Below, piece by piece: positions 22,063 to 31,989 of a stretch of DNA of 64,000 bases. Every line of letters begins with the position of its first letter. Position 1 is the stretch's first letter. The stretch covers positions 186,001 through 250,000 of the forward strand of contig LSRY02000064.1 in assembly GCA_001643675.2 (NCBI GenBank). The letters run 5' to 3'. The position numbers and the translations under genes were made by a program. The DNA comes from Monocercomonoides exilis. Its lineage: Eukaryota; Preaxostyla; Oxymonadida; Polymastigidae. The notes below the pieces were generated by a model. The model saw only the letters and a list, made by a program, of their open reading frames with translations. It was not told where the DNA came from and did no database searches.

Positions 22063-23895
22063 ATGGAAAAAACTCAAACAAACATTTACAAGTTGCAAAA
22101 AGTTATTGCAAAATCTTGTTATAGAAAAATTAAATCCAGATCGCAAAAACTTTTTGAAGCAAAGAAAGAAATTCCAATTGCATGCAGAGAAGCTACGAAA
22201 GCGCAGTTGATTTCTAAATCATCTTGGTACCGTGCAAAAAAAGCAGAAAAGGAAGGGCGAGAAGTTGGAAGGATTGGTCGGGAACTTGCGATTTCAGATT
22301 CAGAATTGGAAATAATAGAGAATCAGGTGTTATCGAAATTATCTGAACATGAAATAGTTAAAGTTTCAGATGTCCAATCAATGGTATTTCTATTTTTTTG
22401 TTTGAAATTTTATTTATTTTCTTTATTTCAGTGCGTTGAGTTGAAGCAAAAAAGAAATGAGAGTGCAAACAAAGAGGTAAACTTTGATAAGAAATATGCT
22501 TACAAATTGTTGAAAAGAAGCGAAATCATTCACACTGCTGTCGCGAAACCGTTGGAAGCTGCAAAGATTATTGCACAATCACCAGAATCCATTAGAACTT
22601 GGTTTGCTGATTTGGCTGACTTGGTTAAAAAGCATAATATCGTTGGATCAGCCATTTTCAATTTTGACGAAACTTCTGTTCGATGTGGACAAGAAGCGTC
22701 AAAACTTGTTGTTTGCCTGAAGGATCAACTTCCTCCTTCACCTCCAGCTCCACAAAAGGTCTCTAATGCAACAATGTGTTTCTGTGTTTGTGCTGATGGC
22801 TCATGTTTGAATCATTATTTGCTCTGGCCAAACAGGACGATTTCTGCCGAGTTTTCGAATCTTCCTTCTTTTTCCATCAAATATCTTTACGCAAGCTCCG
22901 GATGGATCACAAACGATTTGTTTAAGACGATTTTTATCAATGATTGGTTGATTCAAATAAAAGAGAAAGTGAAGCCAACTCGCTTGAGGAGAGCATTAAT
23001 TCTAATGGATAATCATGTAACGCATTTCTGCCCTGAAGTTATTGCAGCCGCAAAAAATTCCCATATAATAATTAAGTATTTCCCTCCGAATATGACTCAT
23101 TTACTACAACCTTGCGATAGTTGCATTTTTTCCAGGTTTAAATCTGTGCTTAACAACCAGCTTCATATTCCACATCCTTTCTCATTGCATTCTTATAGGT
23201 TTGCTTTGTCCCAAGTTCTTCCTGATGCTATTGCTGCAGCAATTCAGCCTTCAACAATTAGAACTGCATTTTTGAAAACAGGCGTTTGGCCTATAACAGC
23301 AACTGAAGTTCTATCACGAGTTTGTGGATCTTCAAAGCAAATCTTTGGAGAGAAGAAAGCTATCAAGTCATCTACGGATCTTCAATCAGAATTGTTCGGA
23401 AAATTTTCACCGACAAAGAAAATGGATAAAAAACCAAATTTTGATGAAAAATCTGCAATTACACAACCAAGTTGCCTTAAAGATACAGAGGACTTACAAA
23501 GAGAGCTGGATGTTTTATGCAACCGTGTTGTACAAATAAAGAAGCAGTTGGAAGGCGCAACAGAACCAAAGAATGATGAGGATGAAAACTTGAACGTGAT
23601 GAAAAAAGTGAAAGTGACAATTATGAATGAAGAAAATACGATATCTGACACGAAGAAATCTGAAAAAAGAAGAATGCTGGATATTCTTCAAGATGATATA
23701 GATACATTTGAAGTAGATGAATTAAAAGAATCAATCGCCAAAACAAAGGGGAAGGCAAAACGTGTGACAGCTTCAAGAGTGAGACATGTTGGCATAATAA
23801 CAAGATGCATATCTCCAATAATCTCTCAAAAAGAAAAGGAGGCTCGCGAAAACTACTTCTTGAAAAAGAAAATGCTAGAAGAAAACGATGAATAA
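22063..23895 (+). CDS. Pogo-like DDE_1 transposase (mini-intron 22384-22431)
   Basis: Cut-and-paste transposase. Catalytic acidic residues are visible: FNFDETSVRCG (first Asp), LILMDNHVTH (second Asp) and PPNMTHLLQPCD (third Asp). The last is followed by SRFK and the usual helical region, then a Lys/Glu-rich C-terminus. The N-terminal 90 residues (SKSSWYRAKK) should form the DNA-binding helix-turn-helix. I chose the ATG at 22063 because an in-frame ATG at 21979 adds only a hydrophobic AT-driven stretch. A 48-bp GTATTT...TTTCAG segment in phase 0 encodes an implausible VFLFFCLKFYLF block and is best read as an intron; being a multiple of three it leaves the frame open. The stop overlaps an AATAAA (GAATAAAG). 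Probably functional. Confidence 0.85.
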   Translation: MEKTQTNIYKLQKVIAKSCYRKIKSRSQKLFEAKKEIPIACREATKAQLISKSSWYRAKKAEKEGREVGRIGRELAISDSELEIIENQVLSKLSEHEIVKVSDVQSMVFLFFCLKFYLFSLFQCVELKQKRNESANKEVNFDKKYAYKLLKRSEIIHTAVAKPLEAAKIIAQSPESIRTWFADLADLVKKHNIVGSAIFNFDETSVRCGQEASKLVVCLKDQLPPSPPAPQKVSNATMCFCVCADGSCLNHYLLWPNRTISAEFSNLPSFSIKYLYASSGWITNDLFKTIFINDWLIQIKEKVKPTRLRRALILMDNHVTHFCPEVIAAAKNSHIIIKYFPPNMTHLLQPCDSCIFSRFKSVLNNQLHIPHPFSLHSYRFALSQVLPDAIAAAIQPSTIRTAFLKTGVWPITATEVLSRVCGSSKQIFGEKKAIKSSTDLQSELFGKFSPTKKMDKKPNFDEKSAITQPSCLKDTEDLQRELDVLCNRVVQIKKQLEGATEPKNDEDENLNVMKKVKVTIMNEENTISDTKKSEKRRMLDILQDDIDTFEVDELKESIAKTKGKAKRVTASRVRHVGIITRCISPIISQKEKEARENYFLKKKMLEENDE

Positions 23896-24158
23896 AGAAA
23901 TCAAAATCGATTCATCATTTGTTCAATTAGCTGTTGACCATATCTTTATTGTTGTTCAGAAGTGTTTATCATATGCAAAGAAACATGTTATTCTGGTTTT
24001 CAATATCGTTGTATGGTTTTTCTATCATTTCGTCGGTTTTGAAACCGTTTGATAACAAAAATGCAAAAGTTTTTTAAATTTATTGTTAAACAAAGGAGAA
24101 TTTAAAAAAAAAATTCCATAAAATGAAAAATATTATCAATGTTCAGTTTCATAAAAAG

Positions 24159-24198
24159 TTCCGGGTTTCGCGAAAGGTCCCGGTTTTGACACCAATGG
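24159..24198 (-). repeat. Right terminal inverted repeat of the pogo-like element
   Basis: Reverse complement of the left repeat with two differences, followed by TA at 24199-24200. Confidence 0.9.
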
Positions 24199-24200
24199 TA

Positions 24201-25363
24201 TGAAGATGAAGTGGAAGAAGAGGAAGAAAAAGAAGAAGAAACAGAAGGAGAAGGAGAAGAAGAAAAGGAAGAGGAAAAAGAAGAAGGAGCAATTGGAACA
24301 GCAGAAGAGGAAGAATAAGAGATGGAAGACGTGTTAACTTCTGTTTTTTCAGAAAGCTGTGATTGAGCTGGGAGATTTGCATTGGTAAGCATTGATTCAA
24401 AAGACAAGGAAGTTTGCGTGGGCGCTGCTTTGACAGGAAAAACAGGACGAGAAGAAGGAAGCTTAGAAAAGGGAATGGAAGCATTTTGAACTGAAGAAGA
24501 AGAAGAAGATGATGATGATAGCGATATTGTTGTTGAAGGACACATCAAAGAACCCATGAAGCGCGAGAAAAATGCCTGACACGGTGAATGCACAGGTGTT
24601 GCAGTTGAAGAAACATCAATTGGCTTCCCAGTCGATTCTGCAAGCGCTTCAGAGCATTCAAGTGTCTGCATTTGGTTCTGTTTCCTTTGCCTCAGATCCT
24701 CATCCTCCTCCACCACTTCTTCCTTCTTCTTCTTCTTCTTCTTCTTCTTCCTATTCTTCTTCCTATTATTCTTTTTCTTCTCTTTCTCTTTCTCCTTCTC
24801 CTTCTCCTTCTCCTTCTCCTTATCACATGCCTTTTGAGACGCCGATGATTGCCACATCACATCCTGCGCATGTTGCATCGTCAGCATCGCCTGGTTTGTC
24901 TGATTGACAGCTGTTTTGAATGTGAATAGAACAACCACAAAAACACGGGCAAGAACAAGAGCAATGTGGAGAACAACAAAAATGGAGGTGGAAGATCTGA
25001 AGGGGTTGTTGTGTGTTTGGTGGTGGGTGGATGAAAGGAGAGAAGAATTCACAATGGAAAAAGAAGAGCAAGAGGAGGAAGAAGAAGGAGGAGGAGGAGG
25101 ATTAAATTGTAGTTGTCTCGACAGATGAACTTTTAACGAAGAAAAAGTTTTTTGTTGAACAACATGTTTATTTTGAACCCAATTGTTCTCGAGTTTAATC
25201 CTGTGCTTTTTTTTCATTTGAAAAAGCTCATCTGTTTTTTTCGCTGTTTCTTTTTTCTTTGTTATTTCTCTCAAAGCACTTTTTTCTTCTTCACATTCAA
25301 AAATCTTGTAAATAAGATACGCAGTTTCAACAACTTGTATCTCTTCATCTGGTAAAAGTTTCA
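24201..25363 (-). pseudogene. Ser-rich / Lys-Glu-rich gene interrupted by the pogo-like element
   Basis: A minus frame of about 390 codons. It begins LLPDEEIQVVETAYLIYKIFE and continues through a Pro/Ser block and a hydrophobic helix (FVVLHIALVLARVFVVVLF). A charged (KE)n then K-rich tract follows, and the frame ends in polyserine running into the transposon at TCTTCATA. The frame's first codon is TTG, with no ATG for about 50 codons. An upstream frame (STIHIELDVFDTLHPP, 25370-25490) ends at a TGA and is out of phase, so either an intron or a frameshift separates them. The tail continues beyond the transposon at 21696-21367. Unrecognised family. The insertion and the second frame break suggest it no longer makes its original protein. 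Confidence 0.5.
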
Positions 25364-25859
25364 ATCGAGTTCTGTGCAGGGATCGAAATGGACGCCTTTT
25401 TGCTCCAATGCATAGGTCGAGATGGATGGTGGATGAAGAGTGTCAAATACATCAAGCTCGATGTGTATGGTTGACATCTTTAAAGAAGAAGATAATGAAT
25501 GAAGAAGATTTGTGGTGGGAGGACGATATTGAAGATGAGAAATGGGAAAAGAAAATTTTGTTCGTTGAATAAAAGCCAGATATTGCGATAGACTGAGTGT
25601 GCAGATTAGAGGAAAGCTGATCAATTGGAAAGAAGCGAACGAATAATCAGATTCAATATGACGTGAAAAAGCATATTGATGGCATAAAAATGCGTTGATG
25701 TGTTGCTTCGCTTTGATGATGAAAACCATGCAATGAGGAGCGAGAAAAGAGCAGGAAATAGTTGTGGAGAATTGAAAAAAATGATTCAGCAAATGAATTT
25801 AAATAATGTGTATTGCATGTAGATACTTTTAATAAATTTGATACACAGCATACAGTGAT

Positions 25860-26640
25860 TTCCGTGACAGCTTTACTAAAGGGAATTATTTGTGTCTGAA
25901 CAAATGTTGAACCAAGAAGGGTGAGGAAGGCATCTTGGAGAAGGGAAATGAAGCCAGTGAGGGCATACTCGACGGCTGCACACGGAATCTGTTGAGGTCT
26001 GCCACAGACATCAACATCACTTCCACCATTTGAGACTATTCTGTTCTGGGCGATGAGGGGGAGCCAGCCATTGAAAGTTTCATTGTCTGCTTGTCCATTA
26101 TTCCACAATCTTTGTGTTAGAGTTGTTGATCCACACTGATTGAATGGTGATTGGGTGATGGCATTACCACTGAAAAACACATCGTTTCCTCTTCCATTTG
26201 TTGCAGTATTTCCATCGAAGAAGCAGAATGAGATGAATTTTATTCCATTCATCCAAAAATAAGTGTTCCAAAAATACATTCCTGCACCTCCATAATTGGC
26301 AGAGGCAGTCAATTTGTTATTAATAAATCGGCAATCATCAATCAAAAACTGAGTTGGTTTATTAATTGGTGGATTTGCAAATGTTAATGATCCCGCAGCA
26401 TCACCACCAGAATTAGCAATGCACTTGCATTTGGTGAGCAGGAATAAGAGCATTTTCTGGCATATCATACACATGAAAATGCCAACCAGTTCCATAAATG
26501 CCCTTAATATTACAACCTCCCACTCTATTATCTGAGAATGAATAAACAGAAGATGATTGTCGACCATCAATGCAAATTGCACCTCCATGCAACGCCGAAC
26601 AACCTGTTGAATTTGATTTTGATTTATTCTCATTTTGTTA
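25860..26640 (-). pseudogene. Beta-helix 'polymorphic outer membrane'-like protein fragment, frameshifted
   Basis: Surface beta-helix proteins of this type are strongly expanded in oxymonads (established knowledge, from memory). The 5' part reads CSALHGGAICIDGRQSSSVY and FSDNRVGGCN in one frame up to about 26415. It then continues in another frame with DDCRFINNKLTASANYGGAG, ATNGRGNDVFFSG, CGSTTLTQRLWNN and DVCGRPQQIPCAAVEYAL. The GGA and NxA turn motifs and CG-x4-PC are typical. Both ends are missing, with no signal peptide and no C-terminal membrane anchor. The 3' end decays after SKAVTEITV. A diverged copy of the CG-x4-PC segment lies at 59945-60140. Confidence 0.65.
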
Positions 26641-27369
26641 ACTGCAACAGCATAAAGCTCAACCTGCAGCGTCATAATAACAATAATTAAATTCTTGAAT
26701 TATTTTCTTTGAATATGTTTTTCAAATCTATTTTATTATTGGTTTCTTTTTTTCCCCATAATTAAATTTCTTCATAATCATTTGAAAAGATAACAATCAA
26801 AGCTTTCTTGCAGGTTGTTTTCGGAACAACATTATAATGTTTGTATTAATTTTTCGTTGATTAATTTTTCAAAGCTAAATTGAGACTCTCAGCTTGTTCA
26901 ACGTTCCTTATTGTTAGTGACTTTATCTCTTCAAAAATACCATTTGAACAATCTGAAAAAGCATCAAAAAACATATCGTTTATAACAATCTAACTTATGA
27001 GCATCGTTAGTATCCATAGAATCAATTTATTCACACGAAGGTTGAATTTCCATAAAACGATGCTTTATCTTAAAAAACATTGACTGATAAAAATAAGAAA
27101 GAATATTCAAGGTTAAGACTTTTTATTGCTTCGTTCAATACTCGCGTTAATTGTTCACTATGATACACTGTGTTACTCTTTCATAGAAATATTTCATTTC
27201 TTCGAAATCCCAATTGCACTTGTTAAGGTTATTTCTTCTCGCATGCAATACTCTTTTGCAATGGAAACCCGAAAATAATCAAATACAAGAAAAATGACTA
27301 AAACACTCGAGTGGAAAATTCTTATCTCATGTTAAATGCGAACAAATGATATTCCTTTCAAAAGTCATC
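26641..27369. other. AT-rich intergenic region
   Basis: No coding frame or repeat I can support. Confidence 0.35.
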
Positions 27370-27371
27370 TA

Positions 27372-28354
27372 GGGTTACACTTTTACTCTGACCTATATTT
27401 TACCCCCACCCTTTTTTTTGTGGAGCTGGCTACGGCTTTATACAAGCCTGTAGCCAACAAAAAATAACTAGAAATGTTTATTTTTATATATTTAACTTTT
27501 ACAGAAAAAATTTTCGTAAAAAAATTTTTTAACTTTGAGATCTCGGTATTTTTTAATTTTATTTTTTGATCATTGAATGATGGTCTTTCCATGAATATAA
27601 CATTCTGGAAGTTTAATGAAACATCATCATAACACAGCATTTCCTTTTTATTGTTTTTATAACTTTTCACATTTCACAATTTTCTTTTTCACCTGTTTTC
27701 TCATTTCATCGACTTTTCGAAAAAATGCAATTTCATAAGGAATGATGAATTTTTGAAAAAATTTTTAAGATTATTCTTAATATATGATAAAATGTTAATA
27801 ATGTTGATATACAAATAAGTTTTTCAAATTTGATTTTAAATAGAAAAATCAAAACTTCCGAAATTGATGTTTTTCATTTTTCTAACCAGTAACATTTTTT
27901 CAGCAAAAAATAATATGAGTATGCAACAAAATATTGAGTTTAAAATGAGGTGCAGCTCACAAAATTTAAAAATTGTTTTTCACACACTAAATAATTTCAT
28001 TATTTCGAAAAGTCGATGAAATGAGAAAACAGGTGAAAAAGAAAATTGTGAAATGTGAAAAGTTATAAAAACAATAAAAAGGAAATGCTGTGTTATGATG
28101 ATGTTTCATTAAACTTCCAGAATGTTATATTCATGGAAAGACCATCATTCAATGATCAAAAAATAAAATTAAAAAATACCGAGATCTCAAAGTTAAAAAA
28201 TTTTTTTACGAAAATTTTTTCTGTAAAAGTTAAATATATAAAAATAAACATTTCTAGTTATTTTTTGTTGGCTACAGGCTTGTATAAAGCCGTAGCCAGC
28301 TCCACAAAAAAAAGGGTGGGGGTAAAAAAAGGGTCATAGGTAAAAGTGTAACCC
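27372..28354. mobile_element. 983-bp palindromic (foldback) MITE with TA duplication
   Basis: The arms at 27372-27727 and 28003-28354 are inverted copies about 350 bp long with only a few differences near the tips. They enclose about 275 bp of AT-rich loop. The tips read GGGTTACACTTTTAC and its complement, flanked by TA at 27370-27371 and 28355-28356. Both arms encode the same 90-codon frame (SYKNNKKEMLCYDD...), which is only a mirror of the repeat and is not called as a gene. The TA duplication suggests mobilisation by a Tc1/mariner-type transposase. The arms would form a long hairpin as RNA or extruded DNA. Confidence 0.8.
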
Positions 28355-28534
28355 TACTCAATATTCATTATTAAAATCATAATATATGAAACTGCATGTG
28401 CAACTTTTTCTTTTCATTCATTAATTAATATTTCAATTATCCAAAGTTGATTTTCTGAAAAATTCAAAATTTGTCAGATCATTCAGATTCATTTCGAAAT
28501 TATTGATCAGAAAACTGCAAAAAACGTGACATGA

Positions 28535-30526
28535 TTAAAGTGTAATAGGTTTGTCTTTTAATCCAATGCTCTTTGATTTAATATGGCTTCGCAGAATTTT
28601 TTTCATTTTGGTCGATAAAACTTTTTTCTTTTCTTTCAAGGATCTTTTTTTCGCCTGAAAATCTATTATTTCACAAAATCGATCAGCTTCCATGCGAAGA
28701 ACTTTAATACATGGAAAATCTGTTTGCTTTATGAATCGTCCACTTTTCGACCTGAGCCTTGATACTGCTTTTCTTTTTAAATTCTTGCTTCTGCTTGGGA
28801 TGATAGTTTCTGAATCTGAAATTATTTTCGAGAACTTCTTTCTTGAATATAAGTTTGTTGTTCCACAAGTTATTTCATCTTTATCATCCTTCTCCTCCTT
28901 CTCCTCCTTCTCCATCTCCTTCTCTTCCTTCTCCATCTCCTTCTCCTCCTTCTCCATCTCCTTCTCCTCCTTCTCCATCTCCTTCTCTTCCTTCTCCATC
29001 TCCTTCTCCTCCTTCTCCATCTCCTTCTCCTCCTTCTCCATCTCCTTCTCTTCCTTCTCCATCTCCTTCTCTTCCTTCTCCATCTCCTTCTCCTCCTTCT
29101 CCATCTCCTTCTCCTCCTTCGCCATCTCCTTCTCTTCCTTCTCCATCTCCTTCTCTTCCTTCTCCATCTCCTTCTCCTCCTTCGCCATCTCCTTCTCTTC
29201 CTTCTCCATCTCCTTCTCTTCCTTCTCCATCTCCTTCTCTTCTTTCTCCATCTCCTGCTCCTTTTGCTTATTTTCTTTTTTTCTTTCCTCTTTTTCAAAC
29301 GTTTTATTTTTTTTTCTTTTCGTTATCTCAACTATTTTTGTTTCGTTTTCTATTTTTGCTGGATCATCTTCACTGTCAAATTCATCAATCATTCTGATTT
29401 TTCTGTTTTCGCGTGCTCTTTCTTTTTTCAGTTTTGATGATTCTTTTCTGTTCCGAATAAAATTATCTAAATCTTCTTCATGAAAAAGTTCAATAACGTT
29501 TTCTGTTTCTTTTTCATTTTTTTTCATCATATATATTGATTGCTGCAATATTTTTTCTTTTTCAATCACACTTCTTATTTCCATTTCACATGATTCATAT
29601 GTCAACAAATATGAATTCAATTCATTTCTATTGATTAAGCACATATCACAAATTAACTTTGCAATTGATTTTTTTGTGTTAAACCTATATTGAAATTCCA
29701 GTGCATATTCCTTTGTCTGTTCAAGTACTCTACCACGCTTTCTCATGTGGCATTTAATATGAGACCACATACACTCGATGGTTTGAGTGTGAACATTTTT
29801 ATCTTCAGGTTTAACAAAATTTAATGAATGATTCACACAATCGTGTTTGTATCCTGCAATTTTTATACCTTGATAAGAAGACCACATATCAGAGTAAACT
29901 ATTGCGCTTTTATCAATATTCTTTTCTATGAAATACATGAGTGTTTCCTCAGTTCTGTTGGCAACAAATTCGACTTTGAAGTGCTGAGGTGCTCCTTCCA
30001 TCTTTCTTTCACACACACCCCACAGCCACTGTTGATCCTGAATTCTTCCTACTCCATTTTTTCTTTTGTGCACAAGTGTCTCGTCGATTTCAACGATTCG
30101 ATTTTTTCCAATTTTTTCAAAGCATTCCATCTCAATGAAACCGCAAATTCTTCTAATTTTTTGATTGAATTTTAAAACTGTTTTATTAGAAAGATTTGTT
30201 TCATGTGTTTCTTCGCTAATTGAATGCTTATACCAGAAATGAAATAGCAGGCAAATGAATTGAAATGGTGAAAATCTGGACTCTGAAAAGATAGTGAAAT
30301 GATTCCAGTTGAGTTTTTTTCCGAATTTTGAACATTTGTAATAAAATTCATCTCGTTTTCCACCATCAACAAAATGCATTTGGCTTCGACAGCAATGACA
30401 ATTGGAGTATTTTTTGATGAAATTGAAACTGTTCAATATCTTTATTGCAAAATCGCTGTTCCCATTTGACCGTTTAATAAATTCACATAAAGAAATTGTT
30501 TCGAAAATGTTCTTATAATCCTCCAT
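28535..30526 (-). CDS. Merlin/IS1595 (ISXO2-like) transposase with heptad-repeat tail
   Basis: 663 residues from an ATG. Zinc-binding cysteines ([15 protein letters not shown]) precede the catalytic domain. It carries [12 protein letters not shown] (first Asp), [14 protein letters not shown] (second Asp) and [20 protein letters not shown] (third acidic position and the usual W-x-x-x-K). These are the signatures of the bacterial IS1595 and eukaryotic Merlin group. After residue 400 the protein has a Lys/Glu-rich tail of about 18 EKEEKEM units, then a basic C-terminus ([16 protein letters not shown]). The frame is open and ends at a TAA. I could not find matching inverted repeats on both sides, so the element borders are undefined. 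The long tail is unusual for this family. Confidence 0.85.
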   Translation of the reverse strand: MEDYKNIFETISLCEFIKRSNGNSDFAIKILNSFNFIKKYSNCHCCRSQMHFVDGGKRDEFYYKCSKFGKKLNWNHFTIFSESRFSPFQFICLLFHFWYKHSISEETHETNLSNKTVLKFNQKIRRICGFIEMECFEKIGKNRIVEIDETLVHKRKNGVGRIQDQQWLWGVCERKMEGAPQHFKVEFVANRTEETLMYFIEKNIDKSAIVYSDMWSSYQGIKIAGYKHDCVNHSLNFVKPEDKNVHTQTIECMWSHIKCHMRKRGRVLEQTKEYALEFQYRFNTKKSIAKLICDMCLINRNELNSYLLTYESCEMEIRSVIEKEKILQQSIYMMKKNEKETENVIELFHEEDLDNFIRNRKESSKLKKERARENRKIRMIDEFDSEDDPAKIENETKIVEITKRKKNKTFEKEERKKENKQKEQEMEKEEKEMEKEEKEMEKEEKEMAKEEKEMEKEEKEMEKEEKEMAKEEKEMEKEEKEMEKEEKEMEKEEKEMEKEEKEMEKEEKEMEKEEKEMEKEEKEMEKEEKEMEKEEKEMEKEEKEEKDDKDEITCGTTNLYSRKKFSKIISDSETIIPSRSKNLKRKAVSRLRSKSGRFIKQTDFPCIKVLRMEADRFCEIIDFQAKKRSLKEKKKVLSTKMKKILRSHIKSKSIGLKDKPITL
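28888..29260 (-). repeat. 21-bp coding tandem repeat in the Merlin-like transposase
   Basis: About 18 units of 21 bp (plus strand CTCCATCTCCTTCTCCTCCTT and variants) encode M/A-E-K-E-E-K-E heptads. Units differ by CTC/CTT and TCC/CGC variants arranged in repeated order, which points to unequal exchange of multi-unit blocks. Confidence 0.9.
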
Positions 30527-31989
30527 CCTTTGGAACTTTAAAAGTTATTTGATCTTTGTTTTGAAAACGTTAATTTTGAATGATTGATCGATAACTTTAT
30601 AAAAAAAACTCGATAACATGCACATATGCATTCGATCAAAATTCAATGTTTCAAAATGAATTGATTTGATTGTTCAACATTCTAAATAAATATAAGTGAA
30701 ATTTTTGTATAAGAACATTTATAATTTTCTAAACAAAATTGAACATATTTTTATGAGTTGTTTTCAAGGAAACTGAAAAGAGATAATCGACAATTTAAAA
30801 ACTTAAGATTGAATCATATTTCTCGAAATATTCAAATATGGTTATTCGTTTTTTGATATGTTTTTTTTCTAACGAAAGAAATTGAAATGTTCAAAACGAT
30901 GTGCATATAAAGTTTTCCTTGCACAGAGAATGCTAATAGAAAAATCAACATATTCAAATTGATTACTGTCAAACTTTGAAACATTCAAAAGCATGTTTTT
31001 TTCACAATAAAAACAATCTCGTATGTTTTATCGTGTCAAGAGTGGAATTCTCAAGTTCGAATAAAATATTAATCAAATATCTAAATTCAACAATGATATG
31101 ACCTGTAGCTCTTGTTCATTTGAAATAAACAAATTGGTACTAAAATCTATCAAAGATTTGTTTTTGCAGTTAGAAAGAATATGAAGAATTTAATGAGTAT
31201 TCATGAAAAAGTCGAAATAAAAGTCAAATATTCTTCAGAACAACTATCTTAGAAGAGTTTTCATTCAGTTGAGCTGTATTACATAAAGATTGATTTTCAA
31301 TTATTGCAACTGAACATTTCAAGTGAAAAAGATGATTATGAAAATTTTTAATTAAGGGATTGATCACAAAAAATTTTTTAATGAAATTTATGTTGAAATA
31401 TGGGAGATTTTTTTTGAAATCATAAAAAATTCCGACGTTTGATCAAATATTATTTTCATTAAGGGTTTCATTGATTGGTATAAAAGAATAGTCCATTTCA
31501 TGAAAGTATTGCTTTATATGTTATTGTTATTATTTATTGGTTGTTTCGAGTTAGAAATTAATAGTTTTTATATTAAATTTTGAAAAAACATTAAAATCTG
31601 TTCAAAAAATGGCGAATCTTGAATAAACATAAGAAAAAATAAATTGAGACGTTATACTAGCATAATTCTCAAACTGTAATAACATTTTCATTCAATTTCA
31701 TAGAAAAAATTTTGTGATATAATATCATTGAAAAAATATTCTAATTTTTTTTTTGAATATCAATAATCATTTAAAAAAATGAATTTTCAAAAGCAAACGT
31801 TTTATATATATGTAAGAAATGCTTTATGTTTTTCAAGTAAATAATAATGAATAAGTGTTTCTGTTAAGTCAAAGAAATTAAAGAGAAGTTTTCAAAATTA
31901 ATTGATCAAAAAAATTATTATTAAAAGTTTTATTGAAAATGTGAAGAAAAAAGCGTTACGATACTAGAAGTTAAACTTAAGATAACTCA
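30527..31989. other. AT-rich spacer with two repeat fragments
   Basis: No gene. Holds the 62-bp repeat at 31340-31401 (inverted copy at 20895-20956). It is followed directly by GGGAGATTTTTTTTGAAATC at 31402, a sequence that recurs at 38393 and, inverted, near 60601-60632. Confidence 0.5.

Larger units (their letters stand above)
21699..24198 (+). mobile_element. Complete pogo/Tigger-like DNA transposon (2.5 kb, TA target duplication)
   Basis: The element is bounded by inverted repeats at 21699-21738 and 24159-24198 that differ at two positions (CATTGGTGCCAAAACCGGG on the left). TA flanks it on both sides at 21697-21698 and 24199-24200, the target duplication of the Tc1/mariner/pogo superfamily. 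Inside is one transposase gene on the plus strand. The ends are nearly identical and the gene is open, so insertion was recent. It lies inside a Ser-rich minus-strand gene. Confidence 0.9.

Noticed and set aside
24572-24907. A plus-strand Gln/Ser-rich frame
   Set aside because: It is antisense to the Ser-rich minus frame, which has the longer open reading and the polyserine tract that continues up to the transposon border.
27383-28339. Two identical 90-codon proteins, one on each strand
   Set aside because: They are the same arm of the palindromic MITE read twice. Identity comes from the inverted repeat, not from two genes.
28880-29260. Regular short repeats as a possible CRISPR array
   Set aside because: Units are head-to-tail 21-bp coding heptads with no spacers, inside a transposase frame in eukaryotic DNA.
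28843-29397. Plus-strand Ser/Pro-rich frames opposite the Merlin-like tail
   Set aside because: They exist only because the 21-bp repeat has no stops in any frame; the minus strand encodes a recognisable transposase.
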